Source of the DNA: Bradyrhizobium diazoefficiens
Lineage (GTDB): Bacteria; Pseudomonadota; Alphaproteobacteria; Rhizobiales; Xanthobacteraceae
Assembly (NCBI RefSeq): GCF_016616885.1
Contig: NZ_CP067102.1
Span: 248,001-312,000, forward strand
Direction of reading: 5' to 3'
DNA length: 64,000 nt
Part shown: piece by piece, positions 19,333 through 28,564 of the stretch
Layout: each line of letters begins with the position of its first letter
Position numbering within the stretch: the stretch's first letter is position 1
Notes under the pieces: model-generated
What the model was told of the DNA's origin: nothing
What the model saw: only the letters and a program-made list of their open reading frames with translations
Databases searched by the model: none
Program-made: the position numbers and the translations under genes

Positions 19333-19812
19333 GTGTCATGTTGCGTTTCAAGATCCTGGCCTCAGTGGTTCCCCCTGTTGGCGGCCGCGGTGTTCGCTCG
19401 CAACGAGATCGGATCGGTCTCGCATCCCTGCATCGCCCTCGGCGACACCTCGGTCGAGCTGACATCCCTGTTCTGGACGGCCGGCGTCCATGTCGCCTTC
19501 ACCGACGATCTGTCGCGGGCCACGGTGCGGGTCCAGATCACCGACGATGCGGATGCCGCGGACTTCGCCGTCGTGGACGACGGCCTCGGATCCGAGACCG
19601 AGTCCTGCCAGGCCAATCCGGCGACGCGCCTCATCACGATCGCCGCGCAGCCGGTTGATGGCGGCCCGGTGGTCTATCTTTCCGCTGATGGCCCGGCCGA
19701 TTACCGGATCTATGTGCGCTCGAAGACGTTCTCGCAGCGCGAGGCCGCGGCGCTGATCGTCGGCGCACATGGCGGCCATCCCCCGCTGCCTCTCCAGGCC
19801 GCCTCGCTTTGA
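19333..19812 (+). CDS. Hypothetical protein, probably exported
   Basis: About 160 residues from a GTG at 19333. The N-terminus (SRSWPQWFPLLAAAVFARN) looks like a weak membrane or signal segment; the remainder is an acidic, beta-rich sequence with two cysteines (SHPC and ESCQ) that could pair. No family was recognised. The start is uncertain: the frame is open to a GTG at 19237 overlapping the comM stop. Two observations favour a real gene: the frame stays open through the 3' half and it is followed by a family C repeat, as gene ends often are here. Confidence 0.55.
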   Translation: MSCCVSRSWPQWFPLLAAAVFARNEIGSVSHPCIALGDTSVELTSLFWTAGVHVAFTDDLSRATVRVQITDDADAADFAVVDDGLGSETESCQANPATRLITIAAQPVDGGPVVYLSADGPADYRIYVRSKTFSQREAAALIVGAHGGHPPLPLQAASL

Positions 19813-19817
19813 AGTTT

Positions 19818-19866
19818 GAGCATGATCTCTCTGGAAAACCGCTCCACACTTTTCCGGATCATGCTC
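19818..19866. repeat. Repeat family C element
   Basis: Begins GAGCATGATC and ends GATCATGCTC, with an interior almost identical to the 17179-17227 copy (GGAAAACCGCT, CACACTTTTCCGGATCATGC). It lies 6 bp after the preceding stop codon, upstream of the hybrid kinase gene. Confidence 0.8.
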
Positions 19867-19988
19867 TGAGGCGTTAACACCTCGTCAACCCTGTTTGGAG
19901 GCCGCCGCAAAGCCTCAAGCTGTTCGCAAGGTCGGCGAGACATCGTCGCAACGGCGGTGACGGGGTCTCGGTTAAGAATTCAGGGTCG

Positions 19989-22220
19989 GTGGCAATGGGT
20001 GGGATGTTCCGGATCAAGGTGCGCATGCGCCGCTTCAGGCGGCAGCACCCCCGAATTGCCTTCGCGATCCGCTCCTTCATGATCTTCTCGGCGACGTTTG
20101 GCGGCGCCTATGGCTTCGTCACCGGAAGCCGCACGCCGAATTCCGGCTACGATCCCAACACCTTTGCGATCGGCGCGAGCTTCCTGTTCGCGCTGGCCTG
20201 CCTTGGCTTGGCGACGCTTAGCATGCGGCTGCGTTTCGTCGCCAAGCGGATGCGCAAGCTCGCCGCCCACAACGAGGCGCTGATCGATCGCAATTGGGAG
20301 CTGAAGGAAGCCGAAGAGCGCGCCCGCAGCCTGTTCGAATCGCAGGGCGATCTGATCGTGCTGCGCGACCATCAGGGCCGCATCACCTTCGCCAACGACG
20401 CCTATTGCGCGCTGGCCGGGCAGGCGCGCAGCGCGCTGGTCGGCACGCGTTTTGATTTCGACGTGCTGGAGCAGGGCGACAGTGCGCGCGAAAGCAACGG
20501 CACGCGCATTCACGACCAGGGAATTTCCACTCCGCTCGGCGCACGCTGGATCGCCTGGCGCGAAGGGTTCGTGCGGCTCGATGCCGGCCAGCCCGCCGAA
20601 CTGCAGAGTGTCGGCCGCGACGTCACCGACCGCACCGAGACCGAACGCGCGCTGTCCGATGCCCGCGACCAGGCCGACGCCGCCAACCGCGCCAAATCGC
20701 GCTTCCTCGCGATGGCCTCGCACGAGATCCGTAACCCCCTGAACGGCATCATCGGCATGGGCGGCCTCTTGCTCGACACCACGCTGACGCCGGAGCAGAC
20801 GACTTACGCCCGGGCGGTGAAGACTTCGGGCGAAGCGCTGATGGCGCTGATCGAGGAGCTGCTCGACTATTCCAAGATCGAAGCCGGCAAGCTCGATCTC
20901 GACCAGCGTCCCTTTGCGCTCTCGATCTTGATCGAGGAGATCACCGAGCTGCTGGCCCCGCGCGCGCAGGCGAAAGACCTCGAGATCGCGGCCTATGTCG
21001 ACGAGCGGCTTCCGCTGGAAGTCGTTGGCGATGCCGCACGGCTGCGCCAGGTGCTGCTCAACCTCGCCGGCAACGCCATCAAATTTACAGCTCACGGCGG
21101 CGTGGCGCTGATCGTCGAACCCGGCATCTGGCCGAACGAGATCAGTTTTCTGGTCCGCGATACCGGCATTGGCATCGCGCCGGACGCGCAGCAGCACATC
21201 TTCCGCGAATTCGAGCAGGCCGACGACCGCGTCGCCCGCACCTATGGCGGCACGGGGCTTGGCCTCGCCATCAGCGAGCGCATCGTCAAGCGCATGGGCG
21301 GTCGCATCACGCTGGAGAGTGCGCCGGCTCAGGGTGCGACCTTCGAGGTCGCGATCCCGCTCGCGCCATCGCAAGGCGACGCCGGACAAACGGCGTTCCC
21401 GAGTCCCGACCTCGCCGGCAAGTCGATCCTGCTGGTGGCCGACGGCATCGAAGCGTCCCTGATCGCGCGGCGGCTGGAACGCTGGGGCGGCCAGACCTGC
21501 CTGGTCGCGGATGCGGCCGTAGCCGAGGCGCTGCTGCCGGAACGCTCATGGCATGCGGTGATGATCGACCGCGCACTCGGTCCGGCCGTCGCTGATCGCC
21601 TGGGCGAAGCCGCCCGCACTCATGCGGCGCAGCGGCTCGTGCTGCTGACGCCGACCTCGCGTCATGAAAAGCTCTCGCCGGCCTTCACCGGCTTCCTGGT
21701 CAAGCCACTGCGCGCAGCGTCCCTCGCCGCCCGGCTCGCGCTGACGTCGGAAGTCGCCTCGCCCGATCTCGCGCCCGAACCCGTCGAGCCGGCCGCGATC
21801 ACAACGCCCGCGAAAGGTCTTACGATCCTCGTCGCCGAAGACAACGAGATCAACGCGCTCTTGATGCGATCGCTTCTCACAAAGCTCGGTCATCGCGTCG
21901 TCATCGCGGTCCATGGCGAGGCAGCGCTGGAATCCTGGCTCGCGGCCAGCTCAGCCGGCACGCCCTATGATCTGGTCTTGATGGACATCCAGATGCCACA
22001 GCTCGACGGCATCGAAGCGACCAAGCGTATCCGCGCCCACGAGGCCACAACAGGCGGCCACCACACGCCGATCCTCGCGCTCACCGCAAACACGCTGGTG
22101 GACGATCGCTACGCCTGCTTCGAGGCGGGCATGAACGGATTTCTGATCAAGCCGCTCGATCGCGAGAAGCTGGACGAGGCGCTGGCCGGCCTGACGGCAG
22201 CGCGGCAGCTGGCGGTGTAG
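19989..22220 (+). CDS. Hybrid sensor histidine kinase with two C-terminal receiver-type domains
   Basis: A 743-residue inner-membrane sensor. Two membrane segments (~29-46 and 59-79), a PAS-like domain (~112-215), a HisKA domain with the phospho-accepting His245 in MASHEIRNPLNG, and a HATPase_c domain (~350-465; NAIKFT, DTGIGIAP, GTGLGLAI). A first receiver-like domain (~478-590) is degenerate: its acidic pocket reads VADG instead of two acidic residues. The last receiver (~617-735; VAEDNEINALL, LMDIQMPQLDG) is complete, with Asp666 the likely phosphorylation site. GTG 19989, ATG 19995 and ATG 20004 are alternative starts. The input signal and partner are not evident. Confidence 0.93.
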   Translation: MAMGGMFRIKVRMRRFRRQHPRIAFAIRSFMIFSATFGGAYGFVTGSRTPNSGYDPNTFAIGASFLFALACLGLATLSMRLRFVAKRMRKLAAHNEALIDRNWELKEAEERARSLFESQGDLIVLRDHQGRITFANDAYCALAGQARSALVGTRFDFDVLEQGDSARESNGTRIHDQGISTPLGARWIAWREGFVRLDAGQPAELQSVGRDVTDRTETERALSDARDQADAANRAKSRFLAMASHEIRNPLNGIIGMGGLLLDTTLTPEQTTYARAVKTSGEALMALIEELLDYSKIEAGKLDLDQRPFALSILIEEITELLAPRAQAKDLEIAAYVDERLPLEVVGDAARLRQVLLNLAGNAIKFTAHGGVALIVEPGIWPNEISFLVRDTGIGIAPDAQQHIFREFEQADDRVARTYGGTGLGLAISERIVKRMGGRITLESAPAQGATFEVAIPLAPSQGDAGQTAFPSPDLAGKSILLVADGIEASLIARRLERWGGQTCLVADAAVAEALLPERSWHAVMIDRALGPAVADRLGEAARTHAAQRLVLLTPTSRHEKLSPAFTGFLVKPLRAASLAARLALTSEVASPDLAPEPVEPAAITTPAKGLTILVAEDNEINALLMRSLLTKLGHRVVIAVHGEAALESWLAASSAGTPYDLVLMDIQMPQLDGIEATKRIRAHEATTGGHHTPILALTANTLVDDRYACFEAGMNGFLIKPLDREKLDEALAGLTAARQLAV

Positions 22221-22235
22221 CGAAGTCTCTCCGTC

Positions 22236-22411
22236 GTCATTGCGAGGAGCCCTTGCGACGAAGCAATCCAGATTGCCTCCATGGAGGGATTCTGGATTGC
22301 TTCGCTGCGCTAAGAAGAAAGTGTGTGAGTTCCAGCAGACTCCGTCAGGAGCAATCACCCATTTTCATCCAGCGGGGTCGGCCGTCTGGCCGGTGCTCAA
22401 CTCGCAATGAC
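22236..22411. repeat. Repeat family B element, apparently interrupted
   Basis: Starts GTCATTGCGAG (22236) and ends CTCGCAATGAC (22401-22411). The inner arms (GAAGCAATCCAGA at about 22260 and TCTGGATTGCTTCG near 22291-22304) match the intact copy at 53543-53620, but an unrelated ~90 bp (22311-22400) separates the inner right arm from the terminal right arm. It lies between the hybrid kinase gene and the coaA 3' end. Confidence 0.7.
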
Positions 22412-22422
22412 GAGTGTGTGGC

Positions 22423-23379
22423 TCACAGCCGCCTGAGCGCCACGCTCTCCACCGCGTGATCCGCGCCCTTCTTCAGGATCAGCGTCGCACGCGGGCGGGT
22501 CGGCAGGATGTTGTCCTCGAGATTGGCGAGGTTGGTGCGCTCCCAGATCGCGGTGGCGGTGGCGGTGGCCTCCTCGTCGGACAGCAGCGCATAGCGGTGG
22601 AAATAGGATTTTGGATCGGTGAACGCGGTGTCGCGCAGCGCCAGGAAGCGCTTGATGTACCAGCGCCGCAGCGCCGCCTCGTCGGCATCGATATAGACCG
22701 AGAAGTCGAAAAAGTCGGAGACCACGGGCACCGCCTTGCCGTCGCGCGGCAGCTTCCCGGTCTGCAGCACGTTGACGCCCTCGACGATCAGGATGTCGGG
22801 CTGGTCGATCTCGGCCCATTCGTTCGGCACGATGTCGTAGGTCAGATGCGAATAGACCGGCGAGCGCACATGGCGGCGGCCCGACTTGATGTCGGACAGG
22901 AAGTTGAGCAGCAGCGGCAGGTCATAGCTCTCCGGAAAGCCCTTCTTCTGCAAAATGCCCTGCTGCTCGAGCAGCGCTTTCGGGTAAAGGAATCCGTCCG
23001 TGGTAATCAGGTCGACCTTCGGACGCGGCGACCAGCGCGCCAACAAGGCCTGGAGCACGCGGGCCGTGGTGGATTTACCGACCGCAACCGAGCCGGCGAC
23101 GCCGATGATGTATGGGACCTTGCGGTCGCGGATGTTGAGGAACTGGCGTTCGGCGTAATACAGGCGCTGTGTCGCATCGACATAGATCGAGAGCAGGCGC
23201 GACAGCGGCAGATAGATGTCCTCGACCTCCTTGAGGTCGAGGCGGTCGTGCAGCGAACGCAGCCGGTCGAACTCGCCCGGCTCCAGCGTCATCGGCGTAT
23301 CGTCGCGCAGCCGCGCCCATTCTTCGCGCGAATAGACGCGGTATGGATTATATTGCTGCTCGGGTGCGCGGATATCCAT
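22423..23379 (-). CDS. coaA: Pantothenate kinase, type I
   Basis: First committed enzyme of coenzyme A synthesis, phosphorylating pantothenate; 318 residues, as for type I CoaA. The P-loop is in [18 protein letters not shown] (~95-112). Other family segments: [29 protein letters not shown] and [14 protein letters not shown]. It follows hisE on the same strand after a 28-bp gap, a coaA-his linkage common in alphaproteobacteria. CoA feedback inhibition is typical of the family. Confidence 0.97.
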   Translation of the reverse strand: MDIRAPEQQYNPYRVYSREEWARLRDDTPMTLEPGEFDRLRSLHDRLDLKEVEDIYLPLSRLLSIYVDATQRLYYAERQFLNIRDRKVPYIIGVAGSVAVGKSTTARVLQALLARWSPRPKVDLITTDGFLYPKALLEQQGILQKKGFPESYDLPLLLNFLSDIKSGRRHVRSPVYSHLTYDIVPNEWAEIDQPDILIVEGVNVLQTGKLPRDGKAVPVVSDFFDFSVYIDADEAALRRWYIKRFLALRDTAFTDPKSYFHRYALLSDEEATATATAIWERTNLANLEDNILPTRPRATLILKKGADHAVESVALRRL

Positions 23380-23407
23380 GACGCGACCTTCTCCGTAAAG
23401 AGTTCGG

Positions 23408-23734
23408 CTAGCTGCCGCTCTTGCGAGACGCTTTCTCTTCCAACCCGGACATATTCGTACGCTTGTCCAGTGCCGCTTCCACCTCTTCCAATTTTACGCC
23501 GCGCGCCTTGAGCAGCACAAGGAAGTGATAGAGCAGGTCGGCACTCTCGGCGATCAGATGATCGCGATCGTTTTCGACTGCTGCGATTACGGTTTCGACT
23601 GCTTCCTCACCGAACTTCTTGGCGCAATGTTCGGCGCCCTTGTCGAGCAGCTTGCGGGTATAGGAGCCCTCGCCACCGGAGGCCGCGCGGGCATCGATGG
23701 TGACGGCGAGATCGTGGATCGTGAAACGCGGCAT
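23408..23734 (-). CDS. hisE: Phosphoribosyl-ATP pyrophosphatase HisE
   Basis: Second step of histidine synthesis (PR-ATP to PR-AMP); 108 residues. It has the MazG-like motifs [24 protein letters not shown] and [16 protein letters not shown], the conserved glutamates and aspartate being the metal ligands. It stands alone, without a fused HisI domain. It lies between hisF and coaA on the minus strand. Confidence 0.96.
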   Translation of the reverse strand: MPRFTIHDLAVTIDARAASGGEGSYTRKLLDKGAEHCAKKFGEEAVETVIAAVENDRDHLIAESADLLYHFLVLLKARGVKLEEVEAALDKRTNMSGLEEKASRKSGS

Positions 23735-23813
23735 ACTGCATACTCGAAACGCGCGCCTGGCCGGTTGAGCCAGTCCTCGCCGGTTGATGTAGCACTTTTA
23801 TGAACGGGAGTCG

Positions 23814-24590
23814 TCAGGCATCCAGGCGCATCGGTAGTCCGCGCCGGGCCATGTGCTCCTTGGCTTCACGGATGGTGAATTCCCCGAAGTGGAAGATCGA
23901 GGCGGCCAGCACGGCGGTGGCGCGCCCGTCGCGGATACCGTCGACGAGGTGGTCGAGATTGCCGACGCCGCCCGAGGCGATCACGGGAACGGGAACGCTG
24001 TCGGCGATCGCTCGGGTCAGCGGGATGTCAAAGCCCTGCCGCGTGCCGTCGCGGTCCATCGAGGTGAGCAAGATTTCACCAGCGCCGAGCGAGACCACTT
24101 CCTGGGCATATTCGATGGCGTCGATGCCGGTCGAGTTGCGCCCGCCATGGGTAAAAATCTCCCAGCGCTCGGAGCCGCCCGCGCGCTTGACCCGCTTGGC
24201 GTCGATCGCGACCACGACGCACTGCTCGCCGAACTTCTCGGCAGCTTCCTTGACGAACTCGCGCCGTGACACCGCAGCGCTGTTGATCGACACCTTGTCG
24301 GCCCCGGCGCGCAGCAGCGTCTTGATGTCGTTGACCTCGCGCACGCCGCCGCCGACGGTCAGCGGCATGAAGCAGGCCTCCGCGGTGCGCCGGACCACGT
24401 CCAGCATGATGCCGCGGTTCTCGTGGGTCGCGGTGATGTCGAGGAACGTGAGCTCGTCGGCACCGGCGGCGTCATAGGCGATCGCGGCTTCGACGGGATC
24501 GCCGGCATCGCGCAGATCGACGAAGTTGACGCCCTTGACGACGCGGCCGTCCTTGACGTCGAGGCAGGGGATCACGCGCACCTTGAACAT
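23814..24590 (-). CDS. hisF: Imidazole glycerol phosphate synthase subunit HisF
   Basis: Cyclase half of IGP synthase, a TIM barrel of 258 residues that uses ammonia delivered by HisH. Asp11 is in [16 protein letters not shown]; the second catalytic Asp is in VVVAIDAKR. Phosphate-binding segments include [13 protein letters not shown] and [14 protein letters not shown]. It follows hisA by 3 bases between stop and start on the minus strand, so it is co-transcribed with hisH and hisA. Confidence 0.98.
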   Translation of the reverse strand: MFKVRVIPCLDVKDGRVVKGVNFVDLRDAGDPVEAAIAYDAAGADELTFLDITATHENRGIMLDVVRRTAEACFMPLTVGGGVREVNDIKTLLRAGADKVSINSAAVSRREFVKEAAEKFGEQCVVVAIDAKRVKRAGGSERWEIFTHGGRNSTGIDAIEYAQEVVSLGAGEILLTSMDRDGTRQGFDIPLTRAIADSVPVPVIASGGVGNLDHLVDGIRDGRATAVLAASIFHFGEFTIREAKEHMARRGLPMRLDA

Positions 24591-24593
24591 GTG

Positions 24594-25340
24594 TCAGCTC
24601 CCGGGCGCGTTGCGGATCAAAGTGAGGGCGGCGGTGGGATCGAGCCGGCCGTCATAGAGCGCGCGGCCGGCGATCGCGCCGGCGAGTTTCTTCGCGCGCG
24701 GCGTCAGCATGGCCTTGACGTCCTCGATCGAGGCGAGGCCGCCCGACGCAATCACGGGAATCGAGATCGCGTCGGCAAGCGCAATGGTCGCGTCGAGGTT
24801 GAGGCCCTTGAGCAGGCCGTCGCGCGCGATGTCGGTGAAGATGATGGCGGCAACGCCGGCATCCTCGAAACGCTGCGCGATCTCCAGCACCGTGACCTGC
24901 GAGGTCTCGGCCCAGCCTTCGACCGCGACCTTGCCGTCGCGCGCGTCCAACCCGACCGCGACGCGGCCGGGGAATTTTTTCGCAGCCGCCTTCACCAGCT
25001 CCGGATCGCGCACGGCAGCGGTGCCGATGATGACGCGGGTGATGCCCTTTTCGAGCCAGGCTTCGACGGTCGCGAGATCGCGAATGCCGCCGCCGAGCTG
25101 CACCGGGATCTTGATCGTTTTCAGCATCGCCTCGACCGCCTGCGCATTCACCGGCTTGCCGGCGAACGCACCGTCGAGGTCGACGACGTGGAGATATTCA
25201 AAACCCTGCGTGACAAAGCTCTGCGCCTGGGCTGCAGGATCGAGATTGAACACGGTCGCGCGCGCCATGTCGCCTTGCTCGAGGCGCACGCACTGGCCGT
25301 TCTTGAGGTCGATGGCAGGAAAAAGAATCACGGTTTCCAT
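24594..25340 (-). CDS. hisA: ProFAR isomerase HisA
   Basis: Converts ProFAR to PRFAR in histidine synthesis; 248 residues, TIM barrel. Asp11 lies in [14 protein letters not shown] and the second catalytic Asp in [19 protein letters not shown] and [14 protein letters not shown] bind phosphates. The ATG at 25340 lies inside the 3' end of hisH (13-base overlap). The same frame continues open far upstream, but only this start gives a HisA protein. Confidence 0.98.
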   Translation of the reverse strand: METVILFPAIDLKNGQCVRLEQGDMARATVFNLDPAAQAQSFVTQGFEYLHVVDLDGAFAGKPVNAQAVEAMLKTIKIPVQLGGGIRDLATVEAWLEKGITRVIIGTAAVRDPELVKAAAKKFPGRVAVGLDARDGKVAVEGWAETSQVTVLEIAQRFEDAGVAAIIFTDIARDGLLKGLNLDATIALADAISIPVIASGGLASIEDVKAMLTPRAKKLAGAIAGRALYDGRLDPTAALTLIRNAPGS

Positions 25341-25978
25341 CGCAAAAAGTTCGAGATCAGGGCCAAGCCGAAACGCTGGCTCTTCTCGGGGTGAAACTGC
25401 GTGCCGATGGCTGTGTCCTTCGCGACGATCGCGGTGACAGGCCCGCCGTAATCGGCGCGCGCGAGCACGTCCGCCTCGTTGGCGGCGTTGAGGTGGTAGG
25501 AGTGCACGAAATAAGCGTGCTGGCCCTTGGGGCCGAGCGGCAGCTTGTTCAGCACCGGATGCTCGCCCAACACATCGAGCGTGTTCCAGCCCATATGCGG
25601 GATCTTCAGGCTCTCGTCGCGCGGCGTGATCTTCTCGACATCGCCGCCGATCCAGTTCAGGCCTTCGGTGATGACATGCTCCTTGCCCCGACTGGCCATC
25701 AACTGCATGCCGACACAAATGCCGAAGAACGGCCGCGCCTTGACGCGAACGGCTTCGGTGATCGCCTCGACCATGCCGTTGACGGCATCGAGCCCGCGCC
25801 GACAATCGGCAAAGGCGCCGACACCCGGCAGCACCAGACGGTCGGCGCCATAGGCCTGATCCGGATCGCTGGTCACGAAGACTGTCTGTGGATTCTCCAT
25901 GCTGCGCGCGGCGCGCTCAAACGCCTTGGCGGCGGAATGCAGATTCCCGGAACCGTAATCGATGATGGCGACGCTCAT
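25328..25978 (-). CDS. hisH: Imidazole glycerol phosphate synthase glutaminase subunit HisH
   Basis: Class I glutamine amidotransferase that feeds ammonia to HisF; 216 residues. The catalytic triad is Cys88 (FFGICVGMQ), His196 and Glu198 (QFHPEKS). It starts [15 protein letters not shown] at 25978. The start overlaps the stop of the upstream DUF2628 gene (ATGA), and its end overlaps hisA, so translation through this block looks coupled. Confidence 0.98.
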   Translation of the reverse strand: MSVAIIDYGSGNLHSAAKAFERAARSMENPQTVFVTSDPDQAYGADRLVLPGVGAFADCRRGLDAVNGMVEAITEAVRVKARPFFGICVGMQLMASRGKEHVITEGLNWIGGDVEKITPRDESLKIPHMGWNTLDVLGEHPVLNKLPLGPKGQHAYFVHSYHLNAANEADVLARADYGGPVTAIVAKDTAIGTQFHPEKSQRFGLALISNFLRWKP

Positions 25979-26505
25979 CTTGACCCTCCCGGCTCTGGAA
26001 ACGATCCAATGATGCCGCCGGCCGGAATCGGCGGCGGGTTGGAGAATTGCTGACCCGGCACGTTGCGGGTCGGCGGCGGGCCGCCGCGATCGACGGCCCA
26101 TTGATCATTGACGATGCCGCGTTGCTTCTGGCTCCAGCGCTCGAAGAAGCGCCGCTCGGCGGTGTCCTCGTCGTCAGCGACGACGACGTCGAGCTGGCGC
26201 CACTTGCCGCGCGACAACGTCCAGCGGCGCAGGCTCGAGGCCTCGAACCCCATCAGCAGCGCGACGATGATGTTGGCGAAGAAGATCGAGCTACGGCCGA
26301 CGCCGAGGCTGTGCAGCCCGGCATCGAACGCGGCGAGGAAGACGATCCAGCCGATCAGGGCCAGCCAAAGCCTGTTCCAGGCCAGCCAGAACGGGCCGAA
26401 TACCATCGCCCAGAAATGGAAGCCGTCGCGCACGAACACGAATCTGTCGGTCGCGCGCAGATCGGCCCCGCCTGGGGTGGGAGCATGAACTGTGTAGACA
26501 GGCAT
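25975..26505 (-). CDS. DUF2628-type small membrane protein inside the his operon
   Basis: A 176-residue protein starting [12 protein letters not shown] loop with [27 protein letters not shown] leads into two or three membrane helices (~32-60 and ~72-90), the pattern of DUF2628 proteins. The C-terminal half is cytoplasmic, with an acidic patch ([17 protein letters not shown]) and a Pro/Gly-rich tail. It lies between hisB and hisH with a 4-base overlap to hisH. No role in histidine synthesis is known; it may only share the transcript. Confidence 0.85.
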   Translation of the reverse strand: MPVYTVHAPTPGGADLRATDRFVFVRDGFHFWAMVFGPFWLAWNRLWLALIGWIVFLAAFDAGLHSLGVGRSSIFFANIIVALLMGFEASSLRRWTLSRGKWRQLDVVVADDEDTAERRFFERWSQKQRGIVNDQWAVDRGGPPPTRNVPGQQFSNPPPIPAGGIIGSFPEPGGSR

Positions 26506-26571
26506 TTTCGATGCCCCGTTCTCGAGAATTCATTGATACCGCCGGCAGCGTTCGCCACCGAGACGAAGACG

Positions 26572-27165
26572 TCAGCCGCCGAGCGAGCCCTTGGTGGACG
26601 GGATTTCGCCCGCCGCCTTGGGATCGATCGCAACCGCGGTGCGCAGCGCCCGCGCCAGCCCCTTGAAACAGGACTCGGCGATATGGTGGCTGTTATCGCC
26701 ATATAGGGTCTCGACGTGGAGAGTCACGCCGGCGTTGATGGCGAAGGCCTGGAACCACTCGCGCACCAGCTCGGTGTCGAACTCACCGATCTTGTCGCGG
26801 GGGAAGTCGGCCTTGAACACCAGGAACGGGCGGCCCGAAATGTCGATGACCACGCGCGACAGCGTCTCGTCCATGGGCATGTGCACGCCGGCATAGCGGG
26901 TGATGCCCGCCATGTTGCCGAGCGCCTGCCTGACCGCCTGGCCGAGCGCGATGCCGGTGTCTTCGGTGGTATGGTGATGATCAATGTGCAGGTCGCCCAC
27001 CGCCTTGACCGTGAGGTCGATGCGGGAATGGCGGGCGAGGAGATCGAGCATATGGTCGAAAAAGCCGATGCCGGTCGCGATATTGGCCACGCCGGTGCCA
27101 TCGAGGTTCACGGTGACCTCGATGTCGGTTTCCTTGGTCTTGCGCTTGATCGTCGCGGTGCGCAT
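26572..27165 (-). CDS. hisB: Imidazoleglycerol-phosphate dehydratase HisB
   Basis: Dehydrates IGP to imidazole acetol phosphate in histidine synthesis; 197 residues, the monofunctional form without a phosphatase domain. It carries the histidine-rich metal-binding motifs [23 protein letters not shown] (in [14 protein letters not shown]) and [17 protein letters not shown]. It starts the minus-strand his block here, divergent from hslV; the 199-bp gap to hslV probably holds both promoters. Confidence 0.98.
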   Translation of the reverse strand: MRTATIKRKTKETDIEVTVNLDGTGVANIATGIGFFDHMLDLLARHSRIDLTVKAVGDLHIDHHHTTEDTGIALGQAVRQALGNMAGITRYAGVHMPMDETLSRVVIDISGRPFLVFKADFPRDKIGEFDTELVREWFQAFAINAGVTLHVETLYGDNSHHIAESCFKGLARALRTAVAIDPKAAGEIPSTKGSLGG

Positions 27166-27364
27166 GGAAAATCGGTTTCCATTCTAGCTTTGAGCCGAAA
27201 ACGCCAGTCTATTAACAGCCAAATGACGCCTTCGCTACTGCGGGAACGGCTGGCCGGGCTTCTACTTCTGCCTATGGTGAGCGAATTTGAGGCCGGAACG
27301 GCCCGTTGTGGGCCGGTTGTCCCTTTGCTCCTGACCGCCTAAATCAGCGCAGACAACGAGGATT

Positions 27365-27928
27365 ATGATGCAGGATTCCCAGAACAGCTCGCCGGTCTGG
27401 CACGGCACCACGATTTTGACGGTCCGTAAGGGCGGCAAGGTGGTGGTCGGCGGCGACGGCCAGGTCTCGATCGGCCAGACCGTGATCAAGTCCAACGCCA
27501 AAAAGGTCCGGAAACTTGGCAAGGGCGATGTCATCGGCGGCTTTGCCGGCGCCACGGCCGACGCTTTCACCCTGTTCGAGCGGCTGGAGAGCAAGCTCGA
27601 GCAATATCCGGGGCAGTTGACCCGGGCCGCCGTGGAGCTCGCCAAGGACTGGCGCACCGACCGCTATTTGCGGCGGCTGGAGGCCATGATGATCGTGGCC
27701 GACAAGGACGTCTCCCTGGTCCTGACCGGGACCGGCGACGTGCTCGAGCCCGAGGCCGGCGTCATGGCGATCGGCTCCGGCGGCAATTATGCGCTGGCCG
27801 CGGCCCGCGCCCTGATCGACACCGACAAGGACGCCGAGACCATCGTCCGCCGCTCGCTCGACATCGCCGCCGACATCTGCGTCTACACCAACCGCAACGT
27901 CACCATCGAAAGCCTGGCGGCCGGCTAG
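27365..27928 (+). CDS. hslV: ATP-dependent protease subunit HslV (ClpQ)
   Basis: Threonine peptidase that forms a double hexamer capped by HslU; 187 residues. The propeptide ends at Gly14 (VWHG) and the mature catalytic residue is Thr15 ([13 protein letters not shown]). [29 protein letters not shown] and [14 protein letters not shown] are family signatures. Two ATGs (27365, 27368) could serve as starts. The partner hslU lies about 640 bp downstream, after a GNAT gene. Confidence 0.97.
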   Translation: MMQDSQNSSPVWHGTTILTVRKGGKVVVGGDGQVSIGQTVIKSNAKKVRKLGKGDVIGGFAGATADAFTLFERLESKLEQYPGQLTRAAVELAKDWRTDRYLRRLEAMMIVADKDVSLVLTGTGDVLEPEAGVMAIGSGGNYALAAARALIDTDKDAETIVRRSLDIAADICVYTNRNVTIESLAAG

Positions 27929-27931
27929 GTC

Positions 27932-28417
27932 ATGGTGCCCCCCTACGCCTTCCGCCCGATGATGGCGGCCGATCTTCCGCTGATCCGGCGGTGGCTGGGC
28001 GAGGCGCATGTGCGGGAATGGTGGGGCGATCCGGACGAGCAGATTGCGCTCGTCAGCGGCGACCTCGACGAGCCGGCGATGGACCAGTTCATCGTGTTGG
28101 CCGGCCGCGAGCCCTTCGGCTATCTTCAGTGCTATCGCCTGACCGCCTGGAATACGGGCTTCGGGCTGCAACCTGAGCGCACGCGTGGGATCGACCAGTT
28201 CATTGGTGAGAGTGCAATGATCGGGTGCGGCCATGGATCGGCGTTCATCCGCCAATTCGTCGATGAGAGCTTCCGGCAGGGCCTGCCGCGCATGGTCACC
28301 GATCCAGATCCGCTCAATGCGCGTGCCGTGCGCGCTTATGAGAAAGCAGGCTTCGTCCGCGACGGCATGGTCGATACCCCGGATGGGGCCGCACTGTTGA
28401 TGGTGCGCGAGCCGTGA
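27932..28417 (+). CDS. GNAT acetyltransferase resembling the AAC(6')-Ib group
   Basis: A 161-residue GCN5-type acetyltransferase. RWLGEAHVREWWGDP near the N-terminus, GIDQFIGESAMIGCGHGSAF (acetyl-CoA site, QxxGxG-like) and NARAVRAYEKAGF near the C-terminus match the aminoglycoside 6'-N-acetyltransferase group, which includes many chromosomal members with unknown substrates. It starts 3 bases after the hslV stop, and hslU follows, so it is probably co-expressed with the HslVU protease. Resistance activity cannot be inferred from sequence. Confidence 0.87.
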   Translation: MVPPYAFRPMMAADLPLIRRWLGEAHVREWWGDPDEQIALVSGDLDEPAMDQFIVLAGREPFGYLQCYRLTAWNTGFGLQPERTRGIDQFIGESAMIGCGHGSAFIRQFVDESFRQGLPRMVTDPDPLNARAVRAYEKAGFVRDGMVDTPDGAALLMVREP

Positions 28418-28564
28418 CGCCGACAAGCACGCACGACAGCAAGGGCGCTGCACATTCGCGACAATCTGACGCTCACCGTTCTGAAGCTCGTCCGATCCTC
28501 AGATCATCTGACGGCCAAAAAAGCGGCTTGTCCCGGCCCGTTTCTGACCCTAGCTAAGGTCCCC

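Noticed and set aside
22423..27165. Possible his-operon attenuator or riboswitch
   Set aside because: No histidine-rich leader peptide or characteristic riboswitch pattern was seen in the 199-bp region upstream of hisB.
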